64,000 nt of DNA from an uncultured Opitutales bacterium (GTDB lineage Bacteria; Verrucomicrobiota; Verrucomicrobiia; Opitutales; Seribacteraceae). The notes under the pieces are model-generated. The model saw only the letters and a list, made by a program, of their open reading frames with translations. It was not told the DNA's origin and did not search any database. Position 1 is the stretch's first letter; each line of letters starts with the position of its first letter. Shown piece after piece: positions 1-8,542 of the stretch. The stretch covers positions 41,033 through 105,032 of the forward strand of contig CALSTX010000016.1 in the NCBI GenBank assembly GCA_943789375.1, read 5' to 3'. The translations under genes were made by a program, and so were the position numbers.

Positions 1-221
1 GTCCGGAACTTACCGTATTTGCAGCCAAGCACGGGGAGGACAAACCGGGAACATTAAATACCGATGCCCATTTACGATCATCCATCATGGGCAGAAGTGA
101 AACCATACCCATTTTCGAGGGAAATCTGGAACTTGGAGAGTTTGGGCATGTCTACTTTGTGGACTTTGATCACACCCGTTCGCGCAACCGTCAGGTCATC
201 ATACAGGTATCCGGAGAATAA
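1..221 (+). CDS. YjbQ/UPF0047 family protein, C-terminal part (cut by window start)
   Basis: The open frame starts at base 3 and ends with TAA at 219-221, giving about 72 residues; the start lies outside the window. The end reads like the C-terminus of the YjbQ (UPF0047) family, with NTDAHLRSSIMGRSE followed by LELGEFGHVYFVDFD. It is closely similar to the C-terminus of the next gene, so the two are tandem paralogues in one operon. YjbQ proteins are small cytoplasmic beta-rich proteins; some have weak thiamine-phosphate synthase activity, and their physiological role is unsettled. Family assignment is firm; function is not. Confidence 0.85.
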   Translation, partial: PELTVFAAKHGEDKPGTLNTDAHLRSSIMGRSETIPIFEGNLELGEFGHVYFVDFDHTRSRNRQVIIQVSGE

Positions 222-251
222 ACCTTTAGAAAAATATTTAACATACAAACT

Positions 252-755
252 ATGAAAATTGTCACCGAAAAAATCGCCCTTCAATCAAAAGGATTAAACC
301 CGACCTTTCACGATGTTACCGAACAGGTAAAAGAGATCGTCAAGAACACAGGCGTACAACACGGCAATATCGTCGTATACTCGCACCATACTACCTGCTC
401 GGTAATGACGCAGGAGTGCTCGCACGATAAAACCTACTTCGGATTGGAATTCCTCCAACAGGATCTGTGCAATGTCATGGAAAAACTCATACCCACTTGC
501 AGGCATGAGGGACAGTATATGCATCCGGGTAAGGAACACATTGATTTTGCCATGAGTTTGGGCACGGAAGAGGGAGAATGGACCAGCCTTAACACCGAGG
601 CACATCTTCGTTCGACCTTCTTTGGTCGTTCGGAAACGATTTTACTGGTGGATGGCGAGCTCCAACTTGGGGAGTTCGGATATATTTACTTCATCGACTG
701 GGATCAGGTACGAGCACGCAAACGGGTCTGTCAGGTTCAAGTATTGGGAGAATAA
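252..755 (+). CDS. yjbQ: YjbQ/UPF0047 family protein (second tandem copy)
   Basis: This 167-residue protein is slightly longer than the roughly 140 residues usual in the family. The family core is visible: HHTTCS at residues 45-50, corresponding to the conserved active-site His/Ser region, and NTEAHLRSTFFGRSE near residues 114-128 followed by LQLGEFGYIYF. It starts at ATG 252, 30 bases after the stop of a paralogue with the same C-terminal pattern. The next gene starts 4 bases after its stop. The context is a sugar-catabolic operon (isomerase, symporter, oxidoreductase), so a role in detoxifying or processing a phosphosugar or pyridoxal-like by-product is possible but only inferred. Confidence 0.88.
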   Translation: MKIVTEKIALQSKGLNPTFHDVTEQVKEIVKNTGVQHGNIVVYSHHTTCSVMTQECSHDKTYFGLEFLQQDLCNVMEKLIPTCRHEGQYMHPGKEHIDFAMSLGTEEGEWTSLNTEAHLRSTFFGRSETILLVDGELQLGEFGYIYFIDWDQVRARKRVCQVQVLGE

Positions 756-759
756 ACAA

Positions 760-1353
760 GTGACAAAATCGCCCTGGGAAGCCGCCCGGGATTCGTTCGA
801 AATCGAATCCTCCGCTCTGGCCAATGCATTGAGTTCAATTGAGCAAAAATCATTCGAAAAGGCAGTAAAACTTCTTGCCGGTGCGGAACGCATTGGTGCA
901 AGCGGATGTGGGCATTCTGGCATTGCCTGTATGCACTTCGCACATTTGATGTGCTGCATCGAACTTTCAGGCAGATTTATTTCTCCAGCCGAAGCAGTTC
1001 ATGGAGCAAGTGGCTTCCTCAAGGAGGGAGATGTCATAGTGCTTGCCTCCCGGGGGGGGCAAACCAGTGAACTGCTTCCCATCATGGAAATATGCAAAGC
1101 TAAGAAAGTCCATATCATCGCCATTACCGAAAATATGGAATCCTCCTTGGCCAGAGGTTCTCAGGTGGTTTTAAAAATGCGAGTCGATCGAGAGGCTGAC
1201 AAATTCGACAGCCAGGGAACCTCAAGTTTCGTGGTACTGTCTGCAATTTTTGATGCCTTACAAGCAGCCCTAATTGAAAAGACGGATTTCCGAAATGAAC
1301 AATTTGCTAAAATCCATCCGGCCGGAGCGGTGGGAAAAAAATTAAATTCATAA
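760..1353 (+). CDS. SIS-domain phosphosugar isomerase (KdsD/GutQ-like)
   Basis: I place the start at GTG 760, preceded by GGGAG at 746-750. The reading frame stays open further upstream but only inside the YjbQ gene. The 197-residue product is a single SIS domain without the CBS pair of full KdsD. The SIS fold is marked by GASGCGHSG (residues 47-55), SRGGQTSEL (97-105, phosphate-binding Ser/Thr loop) and HPAGAVGKKL near the C-terminus, which matches the HPGGALGRRL signature of KdsD/KpsF/GutQ. Such proteins interconvert keto- and aldo-sugar phosphates. In this operon it more likely serves catabolism of an imported sugar than LPS Kdo synthesis; that is inference. Confidence 0.85.
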   Translation: MTKSPWEAARDSFEIESSALANALSSIEQKSFEKAVKLLAGAERIGASGCGHSGIACMHFAHLMCCIELSGRFISPAEAVHGASGFLKEGDVIVLASRGGQTSELLPIMEICKAKKVHIIAITENMESSLARGSQVVLKMRVDREADKFDSQGTSSFVVLSAIFDALQAALIEKTDFRNEQFAKIHPAGAVGKKLNS

Positions 1354-1357
1354 AAGT

Positions 1358-3508
1358 ATGAGCATCTGGGACGCAGTTATCTTCTTTAGCTATTTCATTG
1401 GGGTAGTCCTCTTTGCGATAATAATTTCCGCACGAAGTAAGACTAAATCTTCATCCGACTACTTTCTGGCGTCCAAAAAATTGCCCTGGTATGCGATCGG
1501 TGCATCATTTATCGCATCCAATATCTCCACCGAACATTTCATTGGTACAATTGGAATTGGTTTTCTCTATGGGATGGCGGTGGCAAATTGGGAATGGGGA
1601 AATGCATTCACCTTTACCGCCCTTATCTGGATCTTTTTGCCTTTTTATATGCGTGGAAATGTATCCACCATGCCGGAATTCCTCGAAAAAAGGTTCAACA
1701 AGACATGCAGGTATGCATACGCGATTGTGATGATCATCGGACTAGTCATTGCCATGCTCGGTGGTGTGCTCTTTGCGGGTGCCAAGGCAATGAATGTATT
1801 CTTCCCCCAGATTGATATTTGGATGGGCATTCTTATTCTAGCCATAGCCGCTGGCACCTACACGATTTATGGTGGTTTACTTGCAGCTGTCTGGGCCGAT
1901 GTCCTTCAATTTTTCTTACTAATGATTGGGGGAATCGTCGTCAGTGTCTTTGGTATTCATTATGCCGGAGGACTGGATAATTTGATGGAGAGTATGCCTG
2001 AGAAATTCATCATGTTCTATTCATCAGAGCATGAAACTATACCATGGAGCGGTGTATTGTCGGGACTGGTGGCTGTAGGACTGTGGTATAATTGTGCCAA
2101 CCAATTTATGGTGCAAAGATGCTTAGGAGCCCGCTCCGAATGGGATGCAAGGATGGGAGTCATAATGGCTGGATTCAGTAAGGCGATTCTTCCATTCATA
2201 GTAGTCATCCCAGGGATCGTTGCCTTTTATTTGTTCCAGTCCCGGATAAGTGATGGCGACCAGGCATGGCCTTACATGGTGCAACAATTTCTGCCAACAG
2301 GATTGATCGGGCTGGTACTTGCCGGATTGGCCAGTGCGGTGATGTCTACCCTGAGTGCGATTACCAATTCATCCTCCACCATCTTTACCCTGGATTTGTA
2401 CAGAGAATTAATCCGCCCAAAAGCAACTGATGAGGAGTTGCACAAAGTCGGTCGGATAAGTGCCCTGGTTATCATTGTTATTGGTATCACCATTGCCCTG
2501 ATTATTTCTGCTTTTCCAGGGGTTACCATATTTGTACTCATACAAACTGTTTTCTTCTATGTCGCTCCCCCCATTGCCGCCTGTTTCCTACTTGGAATTA
2601 TGTGGAAGAAAATAACCCCTATGGCGGCAACCATTACCTTACTTATGGGATATGTGGTGTTTTTACCGCTGACCAAATTTGGTCTGTTTCCCAATCTGCC
2701 AATTTTGCAACCGTACGACACCTTTACACATCATACCTTTTTAATTTTTGTGATGTCCTGTATCACCCTTGTTGTCGTTTCTTTTTTCACTAAGCCCAAG
2801 TCTGAAGAAGAACTTGAAGGAGTAATCTGGACTAAGAGTGCTCTGAGTGTGGGCGAAGATGCAACTGGACAATATGGTGGATGGAAAAGCATTAAACTGT
2901 GGTGGTTCCTAATGGTGGCGACCATTGCTGGACTTTATCTTTGGATGAACTCGAAAAGCAATGCATCCACATGGTACGAAGCCGAAGATTTAGAATTTTC
3001 TGCTACTCCGGACTGTGAAATCAAGATTCAAACGCGTAAAGAAATTGCACCCGAGGAAAAATTCAATCTTTGGACAGGTACTGGGCAGGTTTTGATTCAA
3101 CCCAAAGCTAATGGACAGGAGATGACCTTCACCATTCCGGTCAATGAACCTGGAAACTACAGGATTGATGCACTGGTCACAATTGCCCCTGGATACGGTA
3201 GTTTTAGTACAACTGTAGATCAAAAAGAGGGGGATATATCTTATCCTGAGATCACTCTTACTGAAGAGAGAGACTATCTATCCAAACCCAAAACGAGCAT
3301 GATTTTTGATGCACAAAAAGTTTACAAGGACAGAGAGAATAACGGGATCGAAAATAATATCGCTGGTTCGTACACTGTACAGCGGATCACTTTGGGTACT
3401 TTTGAAACAGAAGCTGATCATTTTAAAGTTTCGCTCACTTCTGAGGATTACACACCTGAACATTCTCTTCTCGGGATTGATCAATTTATCGTCACTAAAA
3501 AACAATAA
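1358..3508 (+). CDS. Sodium:solute symporter (SSS family) with C-terminal extracytoplasmic beta domain
   Basis: The 716-residue inner-membrane protein starts at ATG 1358, 4 bases after the upstream stop. Residues 1 to about 535 are a typical SSS/SglT-like symporter with many hydrophobic helices, the N-terminal SDYFLASKKLPWYAIGASF block and the ASNISTEHFIG sodium-site region; it should import a sugar or related solute with Na+. After the last helix, residues about 539-716 form a soluble tail that opens with WYEAEDLEF, the usual beginning of CBM6/CBM35-like beta-sandwich domains, and ends in LLGIDQFIV. Canonical SSS proteins end near 500-550 residues, so the tail is an added domain, probably periplasmic. 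Confidence 0.9.
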   Translation: MSIWDAVIFFSYFIGVVLFAIIISARSKTKSSSDYFLASKKLPWYAIGASFIASNISTEHFIGTIGIGFLYGMAVANWEWGNAFTFTALIWIFLPFYMRGNVSTMPEFLEKRFNKTCRYAYAIVMIIGLVIAMLGGVLFAGAKAMNVFFPQIDIWMGILILAIAAGTYTIYGGLLAAVWADVLQFFLLMIGGIVVSVFGIHYAGGLDNLMESMPEKFIMFYSSEHETIPWSGVLSGLVAVGLWYNCANQFMVQRCLGARSEWDARMGVIMAGFSKAILPFIVVIPGIVAFYLFQSRISDGDQAWPYMVQQFLPTGLIGLVLAGLASAVMSTLSAITNSSSTIFTLDLYRELIRPKATDEELHKVGRISALVIIVIGITIALIISAFPGVTIFVLIQTVFFYVAPPIAACFLLGIMWKKITPMAATITLLMGYVVFLPLTKFGLFPNLPILQPYDTFTHHTFLIFVMSCITLVVVSFFTKPKSEEELEGVIWTKSALSVGEDATGQYGGWKSIKLWWFLMVATIAGLYLWMNSKSNASTWYEAEDLEFSATPDCEIKIQTRKEIAPEEKFNLWTGTGQVLIQPKANGQEMTFTIPVNEPGNYRIDALVTIAPGYGSFSTTVDQKEGDISYPEITLTEERDYLSKPKTSMIFDAQKVYKDRENNGIENNIAGSYTVQRITLGTFETEADHFKVSLTSEDYTPEHSLLGIDQFIVTKKQ

Positions 3509-3550
3509 TCTTCAACAAGTTTTAACTCTAAACACTGTAAGAAAATTAAC

Positions 3551-4816
3551 ATGAAAAACGAAAAAGATGGCACACTAGAAGTGGAAGGCTCAAAGAAAAT
3601 GACTGGTCTATCCAGGCGCGGGTTCATTCAAGGGATTGGTGGTGCAGGTGCCTTGCTTGGATTAGCTGGCAAGTCAATGGGTGCGGAAGCACCGCGCGAT
3701 GCGGACGGAAATATTATCCCTGGCTTTGAAAAAATAAAGGAAGACCCTAATTCCTCCAAGGGATGGCAACCGGTATCGGATCGAAAGGTAAAGGTGGGCA
3801 TTGCAGGGTTTGGGCTTTGCCGGTTCGGTGGTGCATTCTTTTATCAAAATCATCCCAATGTGGAAGTGGTGGCCGCGACCGATCTTGATCCAGGCAGGTG
3901 TGCCGGTCTCGCCCGGGCAGTTGGAGCCAGGAAGACTTATCCATCCTGTGAGGAAATGATTCAGCAGGATAAAGAGATCGAAGCGGTTTATATCGCCACG
4001 GATGCCCCCACCCATGCAAAGCTCGCGGTCATGGGATTAAACCATGGAAAACATGTATGCTCTGCGGTACCAGCCGTTTTTGGATTCAAGGCAGAAGAAG
4101 AAGCCGAGGAACTCTTTGAGGCGGTCAAGAAGAGTGGTTTGAAATATGCCATGAATGAGACCTCCACTTTCCATGCCGACCTCTGGGATAAGCGAACTCA
4201 GTACCAAGCAGGTGCACTCGGAAAAATTATTTATTCCGAAGGAGAATATTATCATGATTTTGGACCAAACGGACTCCCTGGTTACAACCCTAAAAATGGT
4301 AAGATTGATGTGAATGGTTGGCGTCGTGGGCTTCCCCCCATGTGGTATCCGACCCACTCCAATGCGTATTATGTATCCATCACCGGTGGACGGTTTACTG
4401 AAGTATCATGCCTCGGCACGCCGGGCTTGTACAAAGAGCACAAGGAAAACCAATGGAAGAATCCATTTGGCACTGAGGTCGGTATGTTCAAAACAAGCGA
4501 GGGCGGTATCTCACGCATGGCGGTGAGTTGGGACATGAAAAATGCCCACGGTGAAAAGGGCCGGGTCTACGGCCAAAAGCCACACAATCCAAAAATCAAT
4601 GGTGTACGCCCTGCCCTCCCTCCCGGAGTTGGAGCCGGTGGACACGGAGGATCGCATGGACAATTAACCAATGACTTCATCGAATCCATCCTGCTCGACC
4701 GAGAACCAACCGTAAATATTGGGGATTCTCTCAATATGACCATGGCTGGTGTGATTGCTCACCAATCTGCTCTCAAAGATGGGGAGTGGATGAAAATCCC
4801 ACAGTACGAGCTTTAA
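3551..4816 (+). CDS. Tat-exported Gfo/Idh/MocA family oxidoreductase
   Basis: The 421-residue protein has a twin-arginine signal (SRRGFIQGIGGAGALLG, residues 21-37). The NAD(P)-binding Rossmann motif follows at GIAGFGLCRFGG (83-94). The C-terminal half has the usual Gfo/Idh/MocA substrate domain. The EKP motif that carries the catalytic lysine in classical members is replaced by SAVPAV (171-176), so this is either a subfamily with another catalytic residue or not a classical dehydrogenase. It lies 42 bases after the symporter gene and before a cytochrome c, which suits periplasmic sugar oxidation. Substrate unknown. Confidence 0.88.
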   Translation: MKNEKDGTLEVEGSKKMTGLSRRGFIQGIGGAGALLGLAGKSMGAEAPRDADGNIIPGFEKIKEDPNSSKGWQPVSDRKVKVGIAGFGLCRFGGAFFYQNHPNVEVVAATDLDPGRCAGLARAVGARKTYPSCEEMIQQDKEIEAVYIATDAPTHAKLAVMGLNHGKHVCSAVPAVFGFKAEEEAEELFEAVKKSGLKYAMNETSTFHADLWDKRTQYQAGALGKIIYSEGEYYHDFGPNGLPGYNPKNGKIDVNGWRRGLPPMWYPTHSNAYYVSITGGRFTEVSCLGTPGLYKEHKENQWKNPFGTEVGMFKTSEGGISRMAVSWDMKNAHGEKGRVYGQKPHNPKINGVRPALPPGVGAGGHGGSHGQLTNDFIESILLDREPTVNIGDSLNMTMAGVIAHQSALKDGEWMKIPQYEL

Positions 4817-4908
4817 CACCAAACAGCATGGGTAACTTACAAAGTTGCTCATCGTATCGTTTTGAATTGAATAAGCCTATCTATGATCCACTTCTTTTCG
4901 AAATAGCA

Positions 4909-5904
4909 ATGCTTCGTTTCCTTTTTTTATTTGGGATGGTTGGTTCGTTCACATGCCCGCTTTTTGCATCTAAATCAAATGGAAATGAGCCTACCGAGAT
5001 AGTCTTGTACAAAGCGAATGGTTGTGTTGCCTGCCATCGTATTACCCAGGATCATATTGGTCCTTCCATGCTGGCCGTTTCTCAAAAATACGCCAATGAC
5101 CCAAACGGTGTATTAACGGTTCTGGATAGCTTAAAGAATGGGGCTAAAGGAAAGTGGGGAAACAATGTGATGCCGCCACAAAGTCATTTAAGTGACCAGA
5201 ACCTGCAATTACTAACGAATTGGGCACTTGCCATTAAGGATTCTCCCAATCTGAAAAGTTGGCAGAAAGAGGAACTGGTAACTCAGGAATCAAATACGAT
5301 TTTATCTGCGGATCAGCCTTTGAATGCAAAGTATTCCCTGCCGGAGGATCGGAGGGGCACGGTGGTGCAAACCTTAGATCAACCGATCGTCTATCGCACC
5401 TATCTGCCCGGAGCATCTTCACGGGCAATTGCGGTGGGTTTACCCGGGGGTATTTCTTACGCCTTTGACGCAAAACTTTGTAAACTTCTCTATTTTTGGG
5501 AAGGTGGATTTCTTGATTTTGAAAAGTCTTGGACTGGGCATGGTGGTTGGTATTCAAAATTGATGGGGACAAAAATCTTTGAGGCACCTGCGAGCTTCCC
5601 CCTTCGAATGGGGAGTAAGCAAAACCCTGAGGTAAAATTTCTTGGATATCGTACGGAGGGAGAACTCCCTAGCTTTCTTTACCAAATCAATGGCATAAGC
5701 GTGGAAGAAACAATTGGATTTGATGCAGATAACCGAACGATCGTGCTGTCCTTTAAGATTTCCGATGCAGAAAAACCTATCTATTTCGACCCCGGAAAAA
5801 GTTTGTCCATTTGGTCATCAGATGATGCAGTAGAACAGGAAGGTGTTTGGAAAGTACACCCTGAAAAACGGAAAAGTTTTTCCTTCCTTGCACAGGTAAA
5901 ATGA
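4909..5904 (+). CDS. Exported class I cytochrome c with extra C-terminal domain
   Basis: An in-frame extension reaches back into the preceding gene, but ATG 4909 gives a clean signal peptide (MLRFLFLFGMVGSFTCPLFA), so I use it; the product is 331 residues. The heme site is CVACH at residues 39-43 and the distal methionine is probably M88 in NNVMPPQ, a normal small class I cytochrome c covering residues about 25-110. The remaining 220 residues are a beta-rich region of unknown type that also occurs beside PVC propeller dehydrogenases. It overlaps the next gene by 4 bases (ATGA), so both are probably translationally coupled and exchange electrons. Confidence 0.8.
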   Translation: MLRFLFLFGMVGSFTCPLFASKSNGNEPTEIVLYKANGCVACHRITQDHIGPSMLAVSQKYANDPNGVLTVLDSLKNGAKGKWGNNVMPPQSHLSDQNLQLLTNWALAIKDSPNLKSWQKEELVTQESNTILSADQPLNAKYSLPEDRRGTVVQTLDQPIVYRTYLPGASSRAIAVGLPGGISYAFDAKLCKLLYFWEGGFLDFEKSWTGHGGWYSKLMGTKIFEAPASFPLRMGSKQNPEVKFLGYRTEGELPSFLYQINGISVEETIGFDADNRTIVLSFKISDAEKPIYFDPGKSLSIWSSDDAVEQEGVWKVHPEKRKSFSFLAQVK

Positions 5905-7349
5905 TGAAAAAAATAACCCTACTTTTCATCCTCACAATCGCCTGCTCACAATTGGGTGTGTTCGCGGATTCCTCTTACTCGGTTCAACCCTACCCTACTC
6001 CTCCCGGCATAGTGTGTGAAGTTACGGGGGTGGATTATTCGGAGGATGGCACTCTTTACATCTGTACCCGACGGGGGGATGTATGGGCCCAAAAGAACGG
6101 AGACTGGAAGAGATTTGCCTATGGGTTACATGAGCCTATGGGTCTGCTTGCCGGACCTAGTTTCGCCATAGTCAGTCAACGCCCGGAACTAACTCGATTG
6201 GTGGATGAAGATGAAGATGGCACGGCGGACCGTTACGAAACGATCTGCGATCAGATTGCGATGGAAGCAAATTTTCATCAATACAACTATGGATTGGTGA
6301 AAGGAAAGATTGCGGGCAACCTCTATGGCATTCTCTCCTGCTCGGGATTGAGTAAACCCGATGGCTCACCCGCAAGTGCCAATGGATTTTCTCCCATCCC
6401 CTACCGTATGTGGTCCTACCAAATTACCCCAAGCGGAGAGTTTAGGCCATGGTCGAGCGGGTTGCGCACCGCCAATGGGATTGGAAAAAGTCCACAGGGT
6501 GAACTCTTTGCAGCGGACAACCAAGGGGACTGGGTGGCCACCTCCATGCTTCACCACTTGGAGGAGGGAGATTTTCACGGTCATCCCGCTGCCCTAAGAT
6601 GGGATCAGGATTTTCCATATCCCAAGGATCCTGAATCCGCTCCCATCGGTCTACTGGAAAAAATGAGAAAACCCCCCGCGGTTCATTTTCCTCATGGAGA
6701 ACTGGCCAATTCACCAGGCTCTCCAGTCTGGGATACCACGGATGGAAAGTTCGGCCCGTTTGCAGGTCAGATGTTTATTGGGGATATCGTACACCCCAGA
6801 ATCATGCGTGTGGCTTTGGAAAAAGTGAACGGGCAGTATCAGGGAGCCTGCTTTTCCTTTTATCATGCCGAAGGATTGAAAGCAGGTATCTGCCGGCTTG
6901 CCTTTTCCTCAGCCGGCGAATTGATCATCGGCCGGGCGGGCGAAGGAAACTGGGGCCGTGGCCTCCCCGGATCGGGCCTGCAAAAAATCGCCTATTCGGG
7001 AACACCTCCCTTTGAAATCCATCGGATCGAATTGCAAAGCGGTGGGTTTCTTTTTCATTTCACCCAACCGATTAATCAATCCATCAAACTCGACCCTGAA
7101 AAGTTCGGTGTCCAAAGCTACCATTACCCTTACGGACCGAATTACGGATCCCCCAAAACGGACATACGAAGAATTATCCCTGCAAATATTGAGCACACTG
7201 CAAATGGAAATGCTATCCGTATGATTGTTCCAAACTTACAAAAAAGAAAAGTTTACCAATTTAATCTCCCTCAAATACAAGATGTAGCAGGGGGAACTTT
7301 ACGAAATTCAATCGCTTTCTACACGCTCAACGAACTGGTAAAAAATTAA
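5901..7349 (+). CDS. PVC-type beta-propeller dehydrogenase-like protein (sorbosone dehydrogenase/NHL fold)
   Basis: The 482-residue protein carries a signal peptide (MMKKITLLFILTIACSQLGVFA). Propeller-type repeats follow, such as GVDYSEDGTLYICTRRGDV, NGIGKSPQGELFAADNQGD and GDIVHPRIMRV, typical of the PVC glucose/sorbosone dehydrogenase-like family. The C-terminal 100 residues form an Ig/FN3-like beta domain. Its ATG overlaps the stop of the cytochrome gene, so the cytochrome is the likely electron acceptor. Its TAA stop shares bases with the stop of the convergent gene at 7346. The substrate is not evident; a sugar or sugar alcohol fits the operon. Confidence 0.78.
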   Translation: MMKKITLLFILTIACSQLGVFADSSYSVQPYPTPPGIVCEVTGVDYSEDGTLYICTRRGDVWAQKNGDWKRFAYGLHEPMGLLAGPSFAIVSQRPELTRLVDEDEDGTADRYETICDQIAMEANFHQYNYGLVKGKIAGNLYGILSCSGLSKPDGSPASANGFSPIPYRMWSYQITPSGEFRPWSSGLRTANGIGKSPQGELFAADNQGDWVATSMLHHLEEGDFHGHPAALRWDQDFPYPKDPESAPIGLLEKMRKPPAVHFPHGELANSPGSPVWDTTDGKFGPFAGQMFIGDIVHPRIMRVALEKVNGQYQGACFSFYHAEGLKAGICRLAFSSAGELIIGRAGEGNWGRGLPGSGLQKIAYSGTPPFEIHRIELQSGGFLFHFTQPINQSIKLDPEKFGVQSYHYPYGPNYGSPKTDIRRIIPANIEHTANGNAIRMIVPNLQKRKVYQFNLPQIQDVAGGTLRNSIAFYTLNELVKN

Positions 7350-8542
7350 TTCTGGGGATTCTCAAACCAAACGACATTCTCACTTCGCTGACCTGCCACG
7401 AGAATGTCTTTATCACCATCACCATCCAAATCAGTGATCATTGCATCATAGGACATTTGGTCTCGACTCAACACATGGCGGGAGAAATTCCCATTGCCAT
7501 CATTTTCATACCAGGCAGCAAGTGTTGATTTGTTTCCAACACATACGAGATCAATATCTCCATCCCCGTCAATATCCCCAAAATCTGCGGAATGCGGAGC
7601 AGAAATTTCATCATCAATTATATGCTCTTTCCAATCTGGACCCTCAAACCAAAGAATTCCCACTCCGTGACCACGGGTTGCGAGTACATCCATCTTTCCA
7701 TCTCGATTTACATCAAATGGTGCCCCATGAGTAGCCCCCATTTGAGAACCGGCACGAGGTAGAAGTTCTCTACGCCAAGTTGTCTCAGGATTTTTTGAAG
7801 AATAATAGATGGCAAAGTAATCACCATCGGTAAATGGTTTACCCTTTGCACCCATTGCAAAATCTATCAGACCATCGTTATTTATATCTCCGAAATCAAA
7901 GTAATGGCTCCCCCCATAAGCAGTCCCATCTGCTAAAGGTACGATCTGCCAACTCACTTTATCCTTTTTTGAAAATATGGGCTTTAACCAACAAACCGAA
8001 CTGGAATATGGCCCTTGGTCTTTGGTGAAATCATTTACAATTATTTCCGAAATTCCGTCCCTATTAATATCAAAGGAACGGATACAATGAACCCCAAATA
8101 TCTGGTTAGTGATTTCATGAAATTCCCAACTTTTGGACAGCATATCTCCGTCTGGACATTCAAGCCAGAAAACTCCCCGCACAAAAGATCCAACGAAGTC
8201 TAAATCTCCATCCTGATCGACATCATGTAAGACACAATGAATACACTGGGGCTTAAACAATGCATACTTGGAAGGAATTTTGGCTAGGTGCCTTTTTGTT
8301 TCATAACCAATGCCGGATAAGATCAGAATTTCTCCGCCAGCAGAAAAAATAATTTCCTGCTTACCATCCCCATTATAGTCATGAGCGACTGCAGAATTTA
8401 CCCGTGCACCGCTATAGATCTGATGGCGTGACCAATTGGCATCCTCAGCCAAGGCAACACTCCCCCCTCCAAGGAATAAAAAGCCTATCGAAAAGAAAAA
8501 AAGCAACATGCCAAAATGGACCAATTCCCATTTGGGTTGCAT
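7346..8542 (-). CDS. FG-GAP/VCBS-repeat exported protein
   Basis: The start is ATG at 8542-8540, sharing one base with the stop of the upstream sulfatase (TGATG). The 398-residue product has a signal sequence (GMLLFFFSIGFLFLGGGSVA) and a seven-bladed propeller. I count seven calcium-type loops, including DYNGDGKQEI, DVDQDGDLDF, DINRDGISEI, DINNDGLIDF, DVNRDGKMDV, DIDGDGDIDL and DLDGDGDKDI. Such proteins are periplasmic or surface-exposed and often accompany sulfatases; binding to polysaccharide is plausible but not proven. It is translationally coupled to the sulfatase upstream. Confidence 0.85.
   Translation of the reverse strand: MQPKWELVHFGMLLFFFSIGFLFLGGGSVALAEDANWSRHQIYSGARVNSAVAHDYNGDGKQEIIFSAGGEILILSGIGYETKRHLAKIPSKYALFKPQCIHCVLHDVDQDGDLDFVGSFVRGVFWLECPDGDMLSKSWEFHEITNQIFGVHCIRSFDINRDGISEIIVNDFTKDQGPYSSSVCWLKPIFSKKDKVSWQIVPLADGTAYGGSHYFDFGDINNDGLIDFAMGAKGKPFTDGDYFAIYYSSKNPETTWRRELLPRAGSQMGATHGAPFDVNRDGKMDVLATRGHGVGILWFEGPDWKEHIIDDEISAPHSADFGDIDGDGDIDLVCVGNKSTLAAWYENDGNGNFSRHVLSRDQMSYDAMITDLDGDGDKDILVAGQRSENVVWFENPQN

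Noticed and set aside
622..759. Upstream extension of the SIS isomerase frame into the YjbQ gene
   Set aside because: The extra residues read as a shadow of YjbQ; a GTG with a ribosome site at 760 gives the normal family length.
4786..4908. Upstream extension of the cytochrome c frame into the oxidoreductase gene
   Set aside because: ATG 4909 begins a clear signal peptide; the extension has none and overlaps another gene.
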